Shown one piece after another: positions 10,205-18,110 of a stretch of DNA of 30,955 nucleotides; the first letter of the stretch is position 1; every line of letters starts with the position of its first letter. The stretch covers positions 316-31,270 of the forward strand of contig JALQXX010000019.1 of the NCBI GenBank assembly GCA_023262965.1, read 5' to 3'. The position numbers and the translations under genes are program-made. Under the pieces are notes generated by a model, which saw only the letters and a list, made by a program, of their open reading frames with translations, was not told the origin of the DNA and made no database searches. This stretch comes from Candidatus Marinamargulisbacteria bacterium. GTDB taxonomy: Bacteria > Margulisbacteria > Marinamargulisbacteria > UBA817.

Positions 10205-11966
10205 TGGTGGTTTGTCGATGCCATAAATTGGCATAGTGCCCGTTTTGCTGAATGAGATCGGCATGGGATCCCTGTTCAATAATCTGGCCGTGATGCAGTA
10301 CCAACAAAATATCGGCATCGCGGAGCGTGGATAATCGATGGGCAATAATAAGGGTTGTTTTCCCATGGGTTAATTGGTTTAAATTCGCTTGAATGGCGGC
10401 TTCGGTATCGGTGTCAACGGCACTGGTGGCTTCATCAAAAAGCATAATAGGGGCATTTTTTAAAAGCGCTCGCGCAATACTAAGCCGCTGACGCTGCCCG
10501 CCAGACAATGTAATACCGTTTTCTCCAATAACGCTGTCGTAACCCTGGGGGGATGCGTCGATGACATCATTCAGTTTTGCCATAGATGCTGCGTGGGCAA
10601 TAGCCTCATTCGTTGCTTGAGTGCCATAAGCAATATTATCGCGAATGGTGCCGTGAAACAGATAAATGTCTTGGCTGACCAAAGAAATGGATTGACGTAA
10701 GGAGGTAATATCAAAATCGGTAATGGGGCGCCCATTAATTTCAATGATCCCTTTTTGAACATCATAAAATCGTAGCAGGCATTTCATAATGGTGGATTTT
10801 CCAGAACCAGTAAACCCAGCCAGTCCGATGGTTTGTCCAGGGGATACGCTAAATGTTAAATCATTTAGTATGGGCGTATTGGGGGTGTATTCAAAATAAA
10901 CCTTTTTAAATTCAATGCGAGGTGCTGTTTTTTTAAGTGGAATGGCGTTGGGGCTATTCATAATTTGGGGGGATTTATTCAATAAATCACAAATACGCAG
11001 GGCACTAACCGATGCCCGAGAATAATCATCAAATACCGCGCCGAGTCGTGTTAATGGCCACAACAATCGCTGAATCATCATTGAAAAAAGCACCAGTTCC
11101 CCAATACTTAAAATGGGACTGCCGCTTAAAATCCAATAGCTGCCCAGCAATAATACGCCTGAAAATCCCATCGCAATCACCATCCGAATGGTGGGTATGT
11201 ACACAGTTGACCAGGTAATTGTATTTAATCGCGCCTGTTTGTAGTCCGACGATGCCTGTTTTACACGCGCTAACTCAAACGCTTCGGATGTAAAACTTTT
11301 AATAACACGAATTCCCGATAAATTGGTTTCAAAACGGGCCATTAAATCGCCTACAGCGAGTCGAATTGCCCGATAATACGGCGAAATAAATCGTTGATAT
11401 AGTAAACTCCCCGCTATAATTAACGGAATCGGCACCAACGAAAATAAAGCCAGTTGCCAACAGGTGTAACTCATGACAATTAATGCAAATATCACCAAAA
11501 CAACCAATTGAATAATCTCATTGAATAAATTTGTTAAAAAATCATCTAGCTCATTAACATCATCATAAATCATTGTTAACAAATGACCCAGTCGACTGTT
11601 TTCAAAATACGCCACATCCAATGTTTGAATGTGTTGGTATAAATGGCAACGTAAATCGTGTTGAACCCATTGAGCCATGCGCTGAAATGTGCGCTGATAG
11701 ACCCACTGTGTTAAGGATTCAAAGAAAAAAACCGCAATTCCCAATATCGATAAAAACACCGCGGTCCCCAGGGGACCTTCGTTGGGAATAATGCGCTGGA
11801 TCCAATGAGGGGGTGTTCCTTGAACGGTATCAATGACCCATGCGACTAAAATAGGGGGCATCAGATCCAGCACTTTATTGCTAATACTGCTGGCGGTTCC
11901 TACAACGAGAGCCATTCGGTACGGACGCAGTGCCCACGCTAAACGAATGAGTGGTGAACGAGTCAT
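10197..11966 (-). CDS. ABC exporter, MsbA-like (fused permease and ATPase)
   Basis: A homodimeric ABC exporter that moves a substrate outward using ATP. The 589-aa protein has an N-terminal six-helix domain (to about 315) and a C-terminal ATPase with Walker A GFTGSGKST (384-392), signature LSGGQ (487-491), Walker B IMLFDE (507-512) and switch His543. This is the layout of MsbA and related lipid or drug exporters; the substrate cannot be read from sequence. The gene directly abuts the aspS stop with no gap, so it is the last gene of the minus-strand unit. Its stop overlaps the convergent propeller gene by eight bases. Confidence 0.93.
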   Translation of the reverse strand: MTRSPLIRLAWALRPYRMALVVGTASSISNKVLDLMPPILVAWVIDTVQGTPPHWIQRIIPNEGPLGTAVFLSILGIAVFFFESLTQWVYQRTFQRMAQWVQHDLRCHLYQHIQTLDVAYFENSRLGHLLTMIYDDVNELDDFLTNLFNEIIQLVVLVIFALIVMSYTCWQLALFSLVPIPLIIAGSLLYQRFISPYYRAIRLAVGDLMARFETNLSGIRVIKSFTSEAFELARVKQASSDYKQARLNTITWSTVYIPTIRMVIAMGFSGVLLLGSYWILSGSPILSIGELVLFSMMIQRLLWPLTRLGAVFDDYSRASVSALRICDLLNKSPQIMNSPNAIPLKKTAPRIEFKKVYFEYTPNTPILNDLTFSVSPGQTIGLAGFTGSGKSTIMKCLLRFYDVQKGIIEINGRPITDFDITSLRQSISLVSQDIYLFHGTIRDNIAYGTQATNEAIAHAASMAKLNDVIDASPQGYDSVIGENGITLSGGQRQRLSIARALLKNAPIMLFDEATSAVDTDTEAAIQANLNQLTHGKTTLIIAHRLSTLRDADILLVLHHGQIIEQGSHADLIQQNGHYANLWHRQTTTN

Positions 11967-13775
11967 TTATAAAAGCGGATCGTCAATATGGGTAATGTGT
12001 AGCTCGTTGAGCTGGTGTTGATCAACGGTGCTGGGGGCCTTGGTTAACGGGCAAAATGCCACACGATTTTTAGGAAATGCAATAACATCCCGTATAGACG
12101 GCGCATCTAGAATAATAGATGCCAGACGATCAAGGCCGAGAGCCAATCCACCATGAGGTGGCGTTCCATAGGCCAAGGCGTTTATAAAAAAACCAAATTT
12201 TTGATCGATGTCAGCATCACTTAGCCGCAAACATTTAAAAATCAGGGCTTGTTGTTGGGGATCGTGAATACGAATACTACCACCACCAATTTCTTGCCCA
12301 TTGATAACAATGTCATAGGCCCGCGCCTTTATGGCCAATAATTGACTGGGGCTCATGTCTTCATGAATAGCCTCGGCAGGTTGTGTAAAGGGGTGATGTC
12401 GGGATGCCAGTCCGGCATCAGTTTCTTCAAATAGGGGGAAATCAATGACCCAACAACCCGAAAAAACACCTTTGGGAATCAAATTAAATCGATTCGCAAG
12501 ATGAAGGCGTAATTTGCCCAAAACTGTATTTACCGTATCCAAAGATGTATCCGCAACCAATAGCATAATATCGCCCGGTTTGGCATTGAGAGCGTCTCGA
12601 CTTGCGAGTAGCTGTTCGGTTGTAAAAAACTGCGCAACGTTGGATTCAAATTGATTGTCCGGTCGAACCTTTATCCACGTCAATCCTTTTCCGCCACAGG
12701 CTTGAATGACGGTTTTTGCCAGATCGTTTTGCAATGCATTTTTGCTAATATGATCCGCTAATTGCGGAAGGGCAAATCCCTTAATCACACCACCCGATTC
12801 AATAATCGTGGTGAAAATACCGTAATTGCAGGGTGTAAAATGGGCCGTTAGGTCGGTAAAGGTTAGCCCAAATCGGGTATCTGGAGCATCAGAACCATAC
12901 CGATTCATGGCGTCGTCAAACGTCATACACGGAAAAGCATTGGGGATAGCAATGCCATTGCTATCAAACGCAGCCGCTAACAGTGAATGCGTCAGGTTGC
13001 GGATATCGGCTTCATTTATAAATGAGGCCTCAATATCCAATTGAGTAAATTCGGGTTGGCGATTAGGGCGCAAGTCCTCGTCACGAAAGCACCGAACCAC
13101 TTGATAGTACCGCTCAAAGCCACTCATCATCAATAACTGCTTAAACAATTGCGGTGATTGGGGCAACGCAAAAAATGCCTTTTTGTGTGTGCGCGATGGC
13201 ACCAAATAATCACGTGCCCCTTCGGGTGTGCTTTTGGTCAAAAACGGGGTTTCGATATCAATAAATTGCGCCGCATCTAAGGTATTTCGAAGCGAACGAA
13301 TCATGCGCGATCGGCCAATAATATAGTGCTGCATCGGTGATCGCCGTAAATCCAAAAAACGGTATTGAAGTCGGGTGTCTTCGTCAACGGTTACATCCAT
13401 TTTCTCAGAGGATTTTTCAGACACCATAAAGGGCGGGGTTTTGGCTTTACTTAACACGGTAATGGTGGTTGCAGCAACCTCGATTGTTCCGGATAGCATA
13501 TCGCTATTAATGGTGTGTTCCGATCGCATATGAACGGTGCCGGTAATTAACACAACGAATTCCGAACGCAACGCTTTGGACTGATTATAGATGCCTTCAT
13601 TTTGATTGCGATCGCAGACAATTTGCATGGTGCCGGATCGATCCCTCAAATGAATAAAAAGCAATTGGCCATGATCACGCGTTGTGTCCACCCATCCCGC
13701 TAAGGTAATTGATTGATTCACATGGGCTTCTGTAATGTCCCCGCATGACTGGCGATTGTGCCAGCTGGTTATCAT
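11967..13775 (-). CDS. aspS: Aspartyl-tRNA synthetase
   Basis: Charges tRNA-Asp with aspartate (or tRNA-Asp and tRNA-Asn if non-discriminating, which I cannot decide). The 602-aa length is that of bacterial AspRS with the inserted GAD domain. Visible parts are the N-terminal OB-fold anticodon domain (LAGWVDTTRDHGQLLFIHLR), class II motif 2 (CFRDEDLRPNRQPEFTQLD), and motif 3 (GGLALGLDRL) with DVIAFPKNR just after. The ATG overlaps the stop of the upstream small gene (ATGA), so it is likely translated by coupling. The pairing with an ABC exporter has no obvious functional meaning. Confidence 0.97.
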   Translation of the reverse strand: MITSWHNRQSCGDITEAHVNQSITLAGWVDTTRDHGQLLFIHLRDRSGTMQIVCDRNQNEGIYNQSKALRSEFVVLITGTVHMRSEHTINSDMLSGTIEVAATTITVLSKAKTPPFMVSEKSSEKMDVTVDEDTRLQYRFLDLRRSPMQHYIIGRSRMIRSLRNTLDAAQFIDIETPFLTKSTPEGARDYLVPSRTHKKAFFALPQSPQLFKQLLMMSGFERYYQVVRCFRDEDLRPNRQPEFTQLDIEASFINEADIRNLTHSLLAAAFDSNGIAIPNAFPCMTFDDAMNRYGSDAPDTRFGLTFTDLTAHFTPCNYGIFTTIIESGGVIKGFALPQLADHISKNALQNDLAKTVIQACGGKGLTWIKVRPDNQFESNVAQFFTTEQLLASRDALNAKPGDIMLLVADTSLDTVNTVLGKLRLHLANRFNLIPKGVFSGCWVIDFPLFEETDAGLASRHHPFTQPAEAIHEDMSPSQLLAIKARAYDIVINGQEIGGGSIRIHDPQQQALIFKCLRLSDADIDQKFGFFINALAYGTPPHGGLALGLDRLASIILDAPSIRDVIAFPKNRVAFCPLTKAPSTVDQHQLNELHITHIDDPLL

Positions 13776-14089
13776 CGTTGAGTGAAGGGGGCGGATGTCA
13801 CACTCCGAGGGCTTGAGGCGGCATTACTCAATGCTTGGATAGACTCGGCATCATCGATAGTAATTTTCATGCCTTTGAGATCTGCAGTATTGCTGACAGC
13901 GGGTGCATTGGCATTATTTGAGGCACCAGCCGTCCCAGGTTCACTAGATATGTGCGTGAGGTTGGTGGGTGCACTTCTAGGACTCCCTCCTACAGAATTG
14001 CTGGGGGGGACTGCATGGTTTCGGGCATCTTCCCGAAACATACCAAAATTATTTGATATTGAGATAGAATTAGAAATATGTGTATTCAT
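13772..14089 (-). CDS. Small disordered protein of unknown function, upstream of aspS
   Basis: I do not recognise this 105-aa protein. It is rich in Ser, Asn, Ala and Pro, lacks Cys, Trp and Tyr, and has no membrane segment or signal peptide, so most of it is probably unstructured. A short stretch near 73-89 (LKGMKITIDDAESIQAL) could fold. It is supported as a real gene by a strong AAGGAG seven bases before the ATG and by an ATGA overlap with aspS. An opposite-strand hydrophobic frame over the same bases lacks such signals. It may serve mainly to deliver ribosomes to aspS, or act as a partner or secreted protein; none of this can be shown here. Confidence 0.7.
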   Translation of the reverse strand: MNTHISNSISISNNFGMFREDARNHAVPPSNSVGGSPRSAPTNLTHISSEPGTAGASNNANAPAVSNTADLKGMKITIDDAESIQALSNAASSPRSVTSAPFTQR

Positions 14090-14119
14090 AAATGTCTCCT
14101 TTAGTTAATGTTTATACTG

Positions 14120-14133
14120 TATCAAATATGATA
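14120..14133 (+). repeat. Small inverted repeat in the divergent mutS / small-gene intergenic region
   Basis: TATCA and TGATA (5 bp, perfect) are separated by AATA between the divergent 105-aa gene (ends at 14089 on this side) and mutS. This 157-base gap must hold the minus-strand promoter, but I do not see a convincing -35/-10 pair for it. The repeat may be an operator, or chance in AT-rich DNA. Confidence 0.3.
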
Positions 14134-14211
14134 TCCGGTTTATTTTTGAATAGCAATGGCAGTCATAAGAAAATAGGGTGATTGAAACGGGTTTGGCCAG
14201 GTATTTTTAAA

Positions 14212-14239
14212 TTGTTAATTGGAAGAAGTCCGTTATAAT
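14212..14239 (+). promoter_or_regulatory. Promoter of mutS, predicted leaderless
   Basis: The -35 TTGTTA (14212-14217), 16-base spacer and perfect -10 TATAAT (14234-14239) sit immediately upstream of mutS. Transcription should begin around 14246-14247, at the second of two closely spaced ATGs. No Shine-Dalgarno sequence is present. Confidence 0.75.
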
Positions 14240-14246
14240 AATGACT

Positions 14247-16661
14247 ATGACAACAACGCCAATGATGCAGCAATACCAATCCATTAAGGCGCGTTATTCG
14301 GATGCGGTACTTTTTTTCCGTTTGGGGGACTTTTATGAAATGTTTTTTGATGATGCTGTGGCGGTATCCGGATTGTTGGGGCTGACATTAACGGGGCGTG
14401 GAAAAGGGGATCAGCGTGTGCCCATGTGTGGGGTGCCCTTTCATGCGGCGGAAGGGTATATTGCTAAGCTGGTACAAGCGGGACACAAAGTTGCGGTGTG
14501 TGAGCAATTGGAATCGGATAAGAATGATAAGGGTCCCACACATCGGGATGTTGTGCGGGTTATTACACCAGGCACGGTTCAGTTAGCATCGGTGTTGGAA
14601 TCGAGTCAATCCAATTTTTTGGGGGCGCTTTCGGTGTACAAACGTCACTATGGTGTGGCCTTTTTGGATATTTCGACCGGGGCATTTTTATGCGATGTAT
14701 ATGATTCAATTGATGCGGCCTTGGCGGCCATTCATCGCATGGGCGTTGTGGAATTGTTGGTAGAGGATGCCTTAATGGGACAGGTGTCGCATACGGTAAT
14801 AACGCCGTATTTTTCGATGGAGCCCATGCAAGCCGCAACGTCAATATGTGCGCATTTTTCGATTCAATCACTAGCGGTGTTTGGATTGGAAGCCCACTCG
14901 TCGGCGTATCCAGCGATTGTGGCGGTATTGGATTATATTGCCTTGACGCAAAAACATGCCTGCGCGCATATTCGCAAAATTACCCCCATGAATCATCAGC
15001 ATTGCTGTGTGTTTGATCGTGCGGTTATGGATCATTTGGGTTTGTTTGATAAGCCCCATGGGTTATTTGCTCTTATCAATCGGGCCAAAACCACTATGGG
15101 GTCGCGGCAATTGCAACACGATTTGCGATGTCCGCTAACCCACGTGGATGCGATTCGTATGCGACACGATCATGTTGCCTATTGCATGAATGGTGTGATA
15201 CAGCAGCAATGGCACGATGCTGTGGCCCATATGACCGATATTCCCCGTGTCGTATCCCGCATTTGTTCGACCTATCAAAATCCCAAAGATATGGCCGCAT
15301 TGCTACAAGCGTTGCAGCAAATGGCGGTGGTTGGGGCGTTTTTATCGACCCACCGGTCGTGTTTTGGGGCCCAATACGAGGCGTTTCAGGAATTGGTTCA
15401 GGGGGATGCTTCATTACAGCCATTACGCGATGAGTTGTCAGCAGCATTGTTGCCCGAGGTTCCTGCGCACCTGCGAGAGGGGGGGGTTTTTAACCCGGAC
15501 TACTCACCCGAACTTCGTGAGCTGCGCCAGTCATTTGAATCTGTTCGGGTGTGGATGCAGGAATTGGAGCCGCGGCTTCGGGAATTATTGGGCATTAAAA
15601 GCTTAAAAGTGGGGTTCAATAAAGTGTTTGGGTACTACATTGAGGTGCCCAACGCTCAAAAAGACAAGGTTCCTAGCTATTTTGTTCGGAAACAAACGCT
15701 AGCCAATGCGGAACGCTACATCACGCCCAAACTAAAAGACAAAGAGACCGTGTTGCTGAATGGGAATAGTCATCAAATTGAGATTGAAAAAAAATTGTAC
15801 ACGCAACTCGAAAAAATAGTCGCGTCCCACGTCGAAAGTCTGCAATTGGCCAGCGATATTATTGCGTATGTGGATGCCATTGTGGCGTTGGCTGCGGTGG
15901 CGATGCAGCATAAATGGGTGCGTCCGACGATACGGCCTGCTGCTGAAAAAGAATTGGCATTGGATGGATTGTGGCATCCTATGGTGGCGGCAGCCGGCAC
16001 GGTCATTCCCAATGATGTGCATCTCCCCACGGATCAGCCGTTTATGTTGATTACAGGACCCAATATGGCGGGCAAATCCACGCTCATGCGCAGTGTGGCT
16101 ATTGCGGTTATTTTGGGCCAAATGGGCAGTTTTGTTCCCGCGGCATCGGCGCGTTTTAGTGTGGTAACGTCGCTTTATACACGTATTGGGGCAAACGATA
16201 AATTAGCCGAAGGGCAATCCACGTTTATGGTAGAGATGGTAGAAACGGCGCGTATTTGTCACAATGCAACGGCGCATAGCTTGTTAATTTTGGACGAAGT
16301 TGGGCGTGGAACGTCCACGTTTGACGGGGTTAGTATTGCGGCAGCTGTAACCGATTATTTGGTGACCACGATTAAAGCTCGAACATTGTTTGCGACGCAT
16401 TATCACGAACTAACCGCATTGGCGGCGCGGTATCCGGCGATTCAAAATCGATCAATGCGTATTAAAGAAGTGGATGATGCGTTGGTATTTACCTACACCT
16501 TAGTCCCCGGGCCAGCGGAAAAAAGTTATGGGGTTATGGTGGCTAAAATGGCGGGATTGCCTGTTGAGATTATACAAAAAGCCGATGCATGGTTGGCGGC
16601 CTTAGAAAAAACAGGTGAAGCGTCCCATAGTGCATTGTACATTCCATGGGCATTAAAATGA
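14247..16661 (+). CDS. mutS: DNA mismatch repair protein MutS
   Basis: Recognises base mismatches and starts repair with ATP. The N-terminal mismatch-reading Phe-X-Glu motif is present (GDFYEMF, F29 and E31 from this start). The ATPase domain has Walker A GPNMAGKST and DEVGRGTSTFDG with FATHYHEL following. At 804 aa it is shorter than E. coli MutS (853) and ends soon after the helix-turn-helix region (ALEKTG), so the C-terminal tetramerisation tail is short or missing. I prefer ATG 14247 over 14241 because the -10 box ends at 14239, so a transcript would probably not contain the first ATG. No mutL is in the window. Confidence 0.95.
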   Translation: MTTTPMMQQYQSIKARYSDAVLFFRLGDFYEMFFDDAVAVSGLLGLTLTGRGKGDQRVPMCGVPFHAAEGYIAKLVQAGHKVAVCEQLESDKNDKGPTHRDVVRVITPGTVQLASVLESSQSNFLGALSVYKRHYGVAFLDISTGAFLCDVYDSIDAALAAIHRMGVVELLVEDALMGQVSHTVITPYFSMEPMQAATSICAHFSIQSLAVFGLEAHSSAYPAIVAVLDYIALTQKHACAHIRKITPMNHQHCCVFDRAVMDHLGLFDKPHGLFALINRAKTTMGSRQLQHDLRCPLTHVDAIRMRHDHVAYCMNGVIQQQWHDAVAHMTDIPRVVSRICSTYQNPKDMAALLQALQQMAVVGAFLSTHRSCFGAQYEAFQELVQGDASLQPLRDELSAALLPEVPAHLREGGVFNPDYSPELRELRQSFESVRVWMQELEPRLRELLGIKSLKVGFNKVFGYYIEVPNAQKDKVPSYFVRKQTLANAERYITPKLKDKETVLLNGNSHQIEIEKKLYTQLEKIVASHVESLQLASDIIAYVDAIVALAAVAMQHKWVRPTIRPAAEKELALDGLWHPMVAAAGTVIPNDVHLPTDQPFMLITGPNMAGKSTLMRSVAIAVILGQMGSFVPAASARFSVVTSLYTRIGANDKLAEGQSTFMVEMVETARICHNATAHSLLILDEVGRGTSTFDGVSIAAAVTDYLVTTIKARTLFATHYHELTALAARYPAIQNRSMRIKEVDDALVFTYTLVPGPAEKSYGVMVAKMAGLPVEIIQKADAWLAALEKTGEASHSALYIPWALK

Positions 16662-16708
16662 GACCGAAGCAGTATGGCGTTGTATTTAGATGGCACTCGT
16701 TCACGTTC

Positions 16709-16737
16709 TTGACATGCTTAGGGAAGCGGGGTACCAT
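16709..16737 (+). promoter_or_regulatory. Promoter of the 230-aa orphan gene, nearly leaderless
   Basis: A perfect -35 TTGACA (16709-16714) with an exact 17-base spacer leads to a weaker -10 TACCAT (16732-16737). The ATG at 16746 is only eight bases further on, so the leader would be one or two bases and no Shine-Dalgarno is possible. Confidence 0.6.
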
Positions 16738-16745
16738 AAAAAACC

Positions 16746-17438
16746 ATGAGTATAAAAGCCGTTTATCTAATACTTTTGACAGGTCTGGTGGTGAACGCAT
16801 TTTCTTTAACCGAAGCGGAGGAATTTGAATTATACAAAGAGTTTAAAATGCAAAAGGCGACGGAGTCTTCGCTTCAAAAGGAGGCCTCTCCAGTAAATGA
16901 CGCCCCTCAAGCGGCAACCCCTACTCCGGTGATTATTCATAATAACAATCAGCCGCAATTTGTTGCTCCGTCAGTAGCGGAGAATAGTTGGTCACAACGT
17001 GAGTTTATCCGTGGGGCATCGTTGTATGAAGCCAATAAAAAAAACCCGTTTGTGGCATCTATTTGGGGGATTATTATTCCAACGGCAGGGCATCTTTATG
17101 CGGGAAGTTGGGGGCGAAGCATTCCATTCCTGGTAGGGATGGTGGGTGGCACCGTGCTTGTGGTTGGTTCTATGGAAACGGTTTGTAGGCCGACTTACGT
17201 GTATCGTGATAGGGATACCGATAACGAGTACTTGCCATCCTATTGTGAAGTCAAAATTGTGAATGAATCCCAATACAGTGTAGGGGCTGCTATAGTCGCT
17301 CTTTCGTATATTTGGAGTATTTTTGATGCGTATGATTCCGCTAATGACTATAATCAAACATTGCGAAAAGGGTTCGGATTAACAATGGCTGTACCGGGCT
17401 ATCGTGGTGTAACAGCGGGCGTTGCGTATCGGTTTTAG
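16746..17438 (+). CDS. Secreted or membrane protein of unknown function (DUF5683-like region)
   Basis: The 230-aa protein begins with a probable signal peptide (hydrophobic about 5-20), then a charged and Gln/Pro/Asn-rich linker (about 23-85). A conserved-looking core follows: KNPFVASIWGIIIPTAGHLY, GSWGRSIPFLVG and YIWSIFDAYDSANDYNQ. It ends in YRGVTAGVAYRF. The pattern of a Pro-Gly turn before GHLYAG, then a hydrophobic hairpin and an I-F-D-AYD block, resembles DUF5683/TM2-type membrane proteins; this is a resemblance only. Two cysteines in the extracytoplasmic loop (VCRPTY and YCEVK) could form a disulfide. It is a single gene between mutS and rfbC. Confidence 0.75.
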   Translation: MSIKAVYLILLTGLVVNAFSLTEAEEFELYKEFKMQKATESSLQKEASPVNDAPQAATPTPVIIHNNNQPQFVAPSVAENSWSQREFIRGASLYEANKKNPFVASIWGIIIPTAGHLYAGSWGRSIPFLVGMVGGTVLVVGSMETVCRPTYVYRDRDTDNEYLPSYCEVKIVNESQYSVGAAIVALSYIWSIFDAYDSANDYNQTLRKGFGLTMAVPGYRGVTAGVAYRF

Positions 17439-17473
17439 ACGTATCGTACATAACAGGGTCGTTGGTTGGAAGA

Positions 17474-18079
17474 ATGAAGTCGTTATCCCATATGATTGTA
17501 TCGCCAAAGGCATTGTCCGGGGTTGTTGAATTAACCCCACGTGTTTATGAAGACCACCGGGGTGGATTTAAAGAGATCATTCATCCGCATGCAATGGCAG
17601 CAGCGGGTATTCCGCATCGATTTGTTCAATGCAATGCCTCCACATCCAAGCAAGGGGTCTTGCGTGGCTTGCATTTTCAAGGACATCCGTATGCGCAATC
17701 GAAACTGATTTGGGTAACCAGAGGGCGTATTTTTGATGTTGCTGTGGATGTGAGGCCCAAAAGCCCGACATTTGGTCAGCATGTTCATGTGATTCTGTCT
17801 GCGGATGATCATAATATGCTGTATATACCCATTGGTTTTGCACACGGTTTTTATGCTGTAACCGATTGCGATGTGATCTATGCCTGCGGTGATCATTACG
17901 AGCCAACGGCTGAAAAAAGCATTCGTTGGGATGACCCGGATCTTGCTATTCCATGGCCACACATATCGCCGCCCATTTTGTCTGTTAAGGATGCCGAGGC
18001 ACCGTATTTGGCCGATGTAGCCAATGGATTGGTGTGGCCTTCTGAAGCCTATTTTCCCCCACAGCAAAAAAATACTTGA
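17474..18079 (+). CDS. rfbC: dTDP-4-dehydrorhamnose 3,5-epimerase
   Basis: Epimerises dTDP-4-keto-6-deoxyglucose at C3 and C5 in dTDP-L-rhamnose synthesis for surface polysaccharide. Cupin-fold signatures are clear: RGLHFQ with catalytic His67, VDVRPKSPTFG, PIGFAHGFY with His124, and the SIRWDDPDLAIPWP block. The start is uncertain: ATG 17474 gives 201 aa and has GGAAGA close upstream; TTG 17462 and ATG 17492 are alternatives. No rfbA, rfbB or rfbD is nearby, so the gene is an orphan. Its stop codon lies inside the -35 box of the next operon. Confidence 0.93.
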   Translation: MKSLSHMIVSPKALSGVVELTPRVYEDHRGGFKEIIHPHAMAAAGIPHRFVQCNASTSKQGVLRGLHFQGHPYAQSKLIWVTRGRIFDVAVDVRPKSPTFGQHVHVILSADDHNMLYIPIGFAHGFYAVTDCDVIYACGDHYEPTAEKSIRWDDPDLAIPWPHISPPILSVKDAEAPYLADVANGLVWPSEAYFPPQQKNT

Positions 18080-18098
18080 GTATTCTGATCGGAATACT
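18071..18098 (+). promoter_or_regulatory. Three half-site operator overlapping the Rrf2-operon promoter
   Basis: Three hexamer half-sites are arrayed here: AATACT (18071-18076), AGTATT (18079-18084) and AATACT (18093-18098). Sites one and two form a palindrome around TG. Sites two and three form the longer near-perfect palindrome AGTATTCTGATCGGAATACT (18079-18098, one mismatched pair). Together they cover the -35 box and the whole spacer. This is a natural place for the adjacent Rrf2 regulator to repress its own operon (inference). Confidence 0.65.
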
Positions 18099-18104
18099 TA
18101 TAAT
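18076..18104 (+). promoter_or_regulatory. Promoter of the sulfur operon, predicted leaderless
   Basis: The -35 TTGAGT (18076-18081), exact 17-base spacer and perfect -10 TATAAT (18099-18104) are followed by six bases (TGGGGA) and the ATG at 18111. The GGGGA touches the start codon, too close to act as a Shine-Dalgarno. The TGA stop of rfbC (18077-18079) lies within the -35 box. Confidence 0.8.
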
Positions 18105-18110
18105 TGGGGA

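Noticed and set aside
13782-14108. Plus-strand hydrophobic 108-codon frame opposite the small orphan gene
   Set aside because: GTG start without Shine-Dalgarno. The minus-strand frame has a strong AAGGAG and overlaps aspS by ATGA. The hydrophobicity mirrors Ser/Asn/Ala codons read backwards.
14241-14246. Upstream ATG as the start of mutS
   Set aside because: It is one base after the -10 hexamer, so a transcript from this promoter would probably not include it.
16646-16828. 60-codon frame after mutS
   Set aside because: It overlaps the end of mutS and the start of the 230-aa gene in another frame, with no Shine-Dalgarno and no plausible protein features.
18024-18110. N-terminal extension of the Rrf2 regulator back into rfbC
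   Set aside because: It would run through the promoter and operator, and residues upstream of MVVSKK do not fit Rrf2 N-termini.
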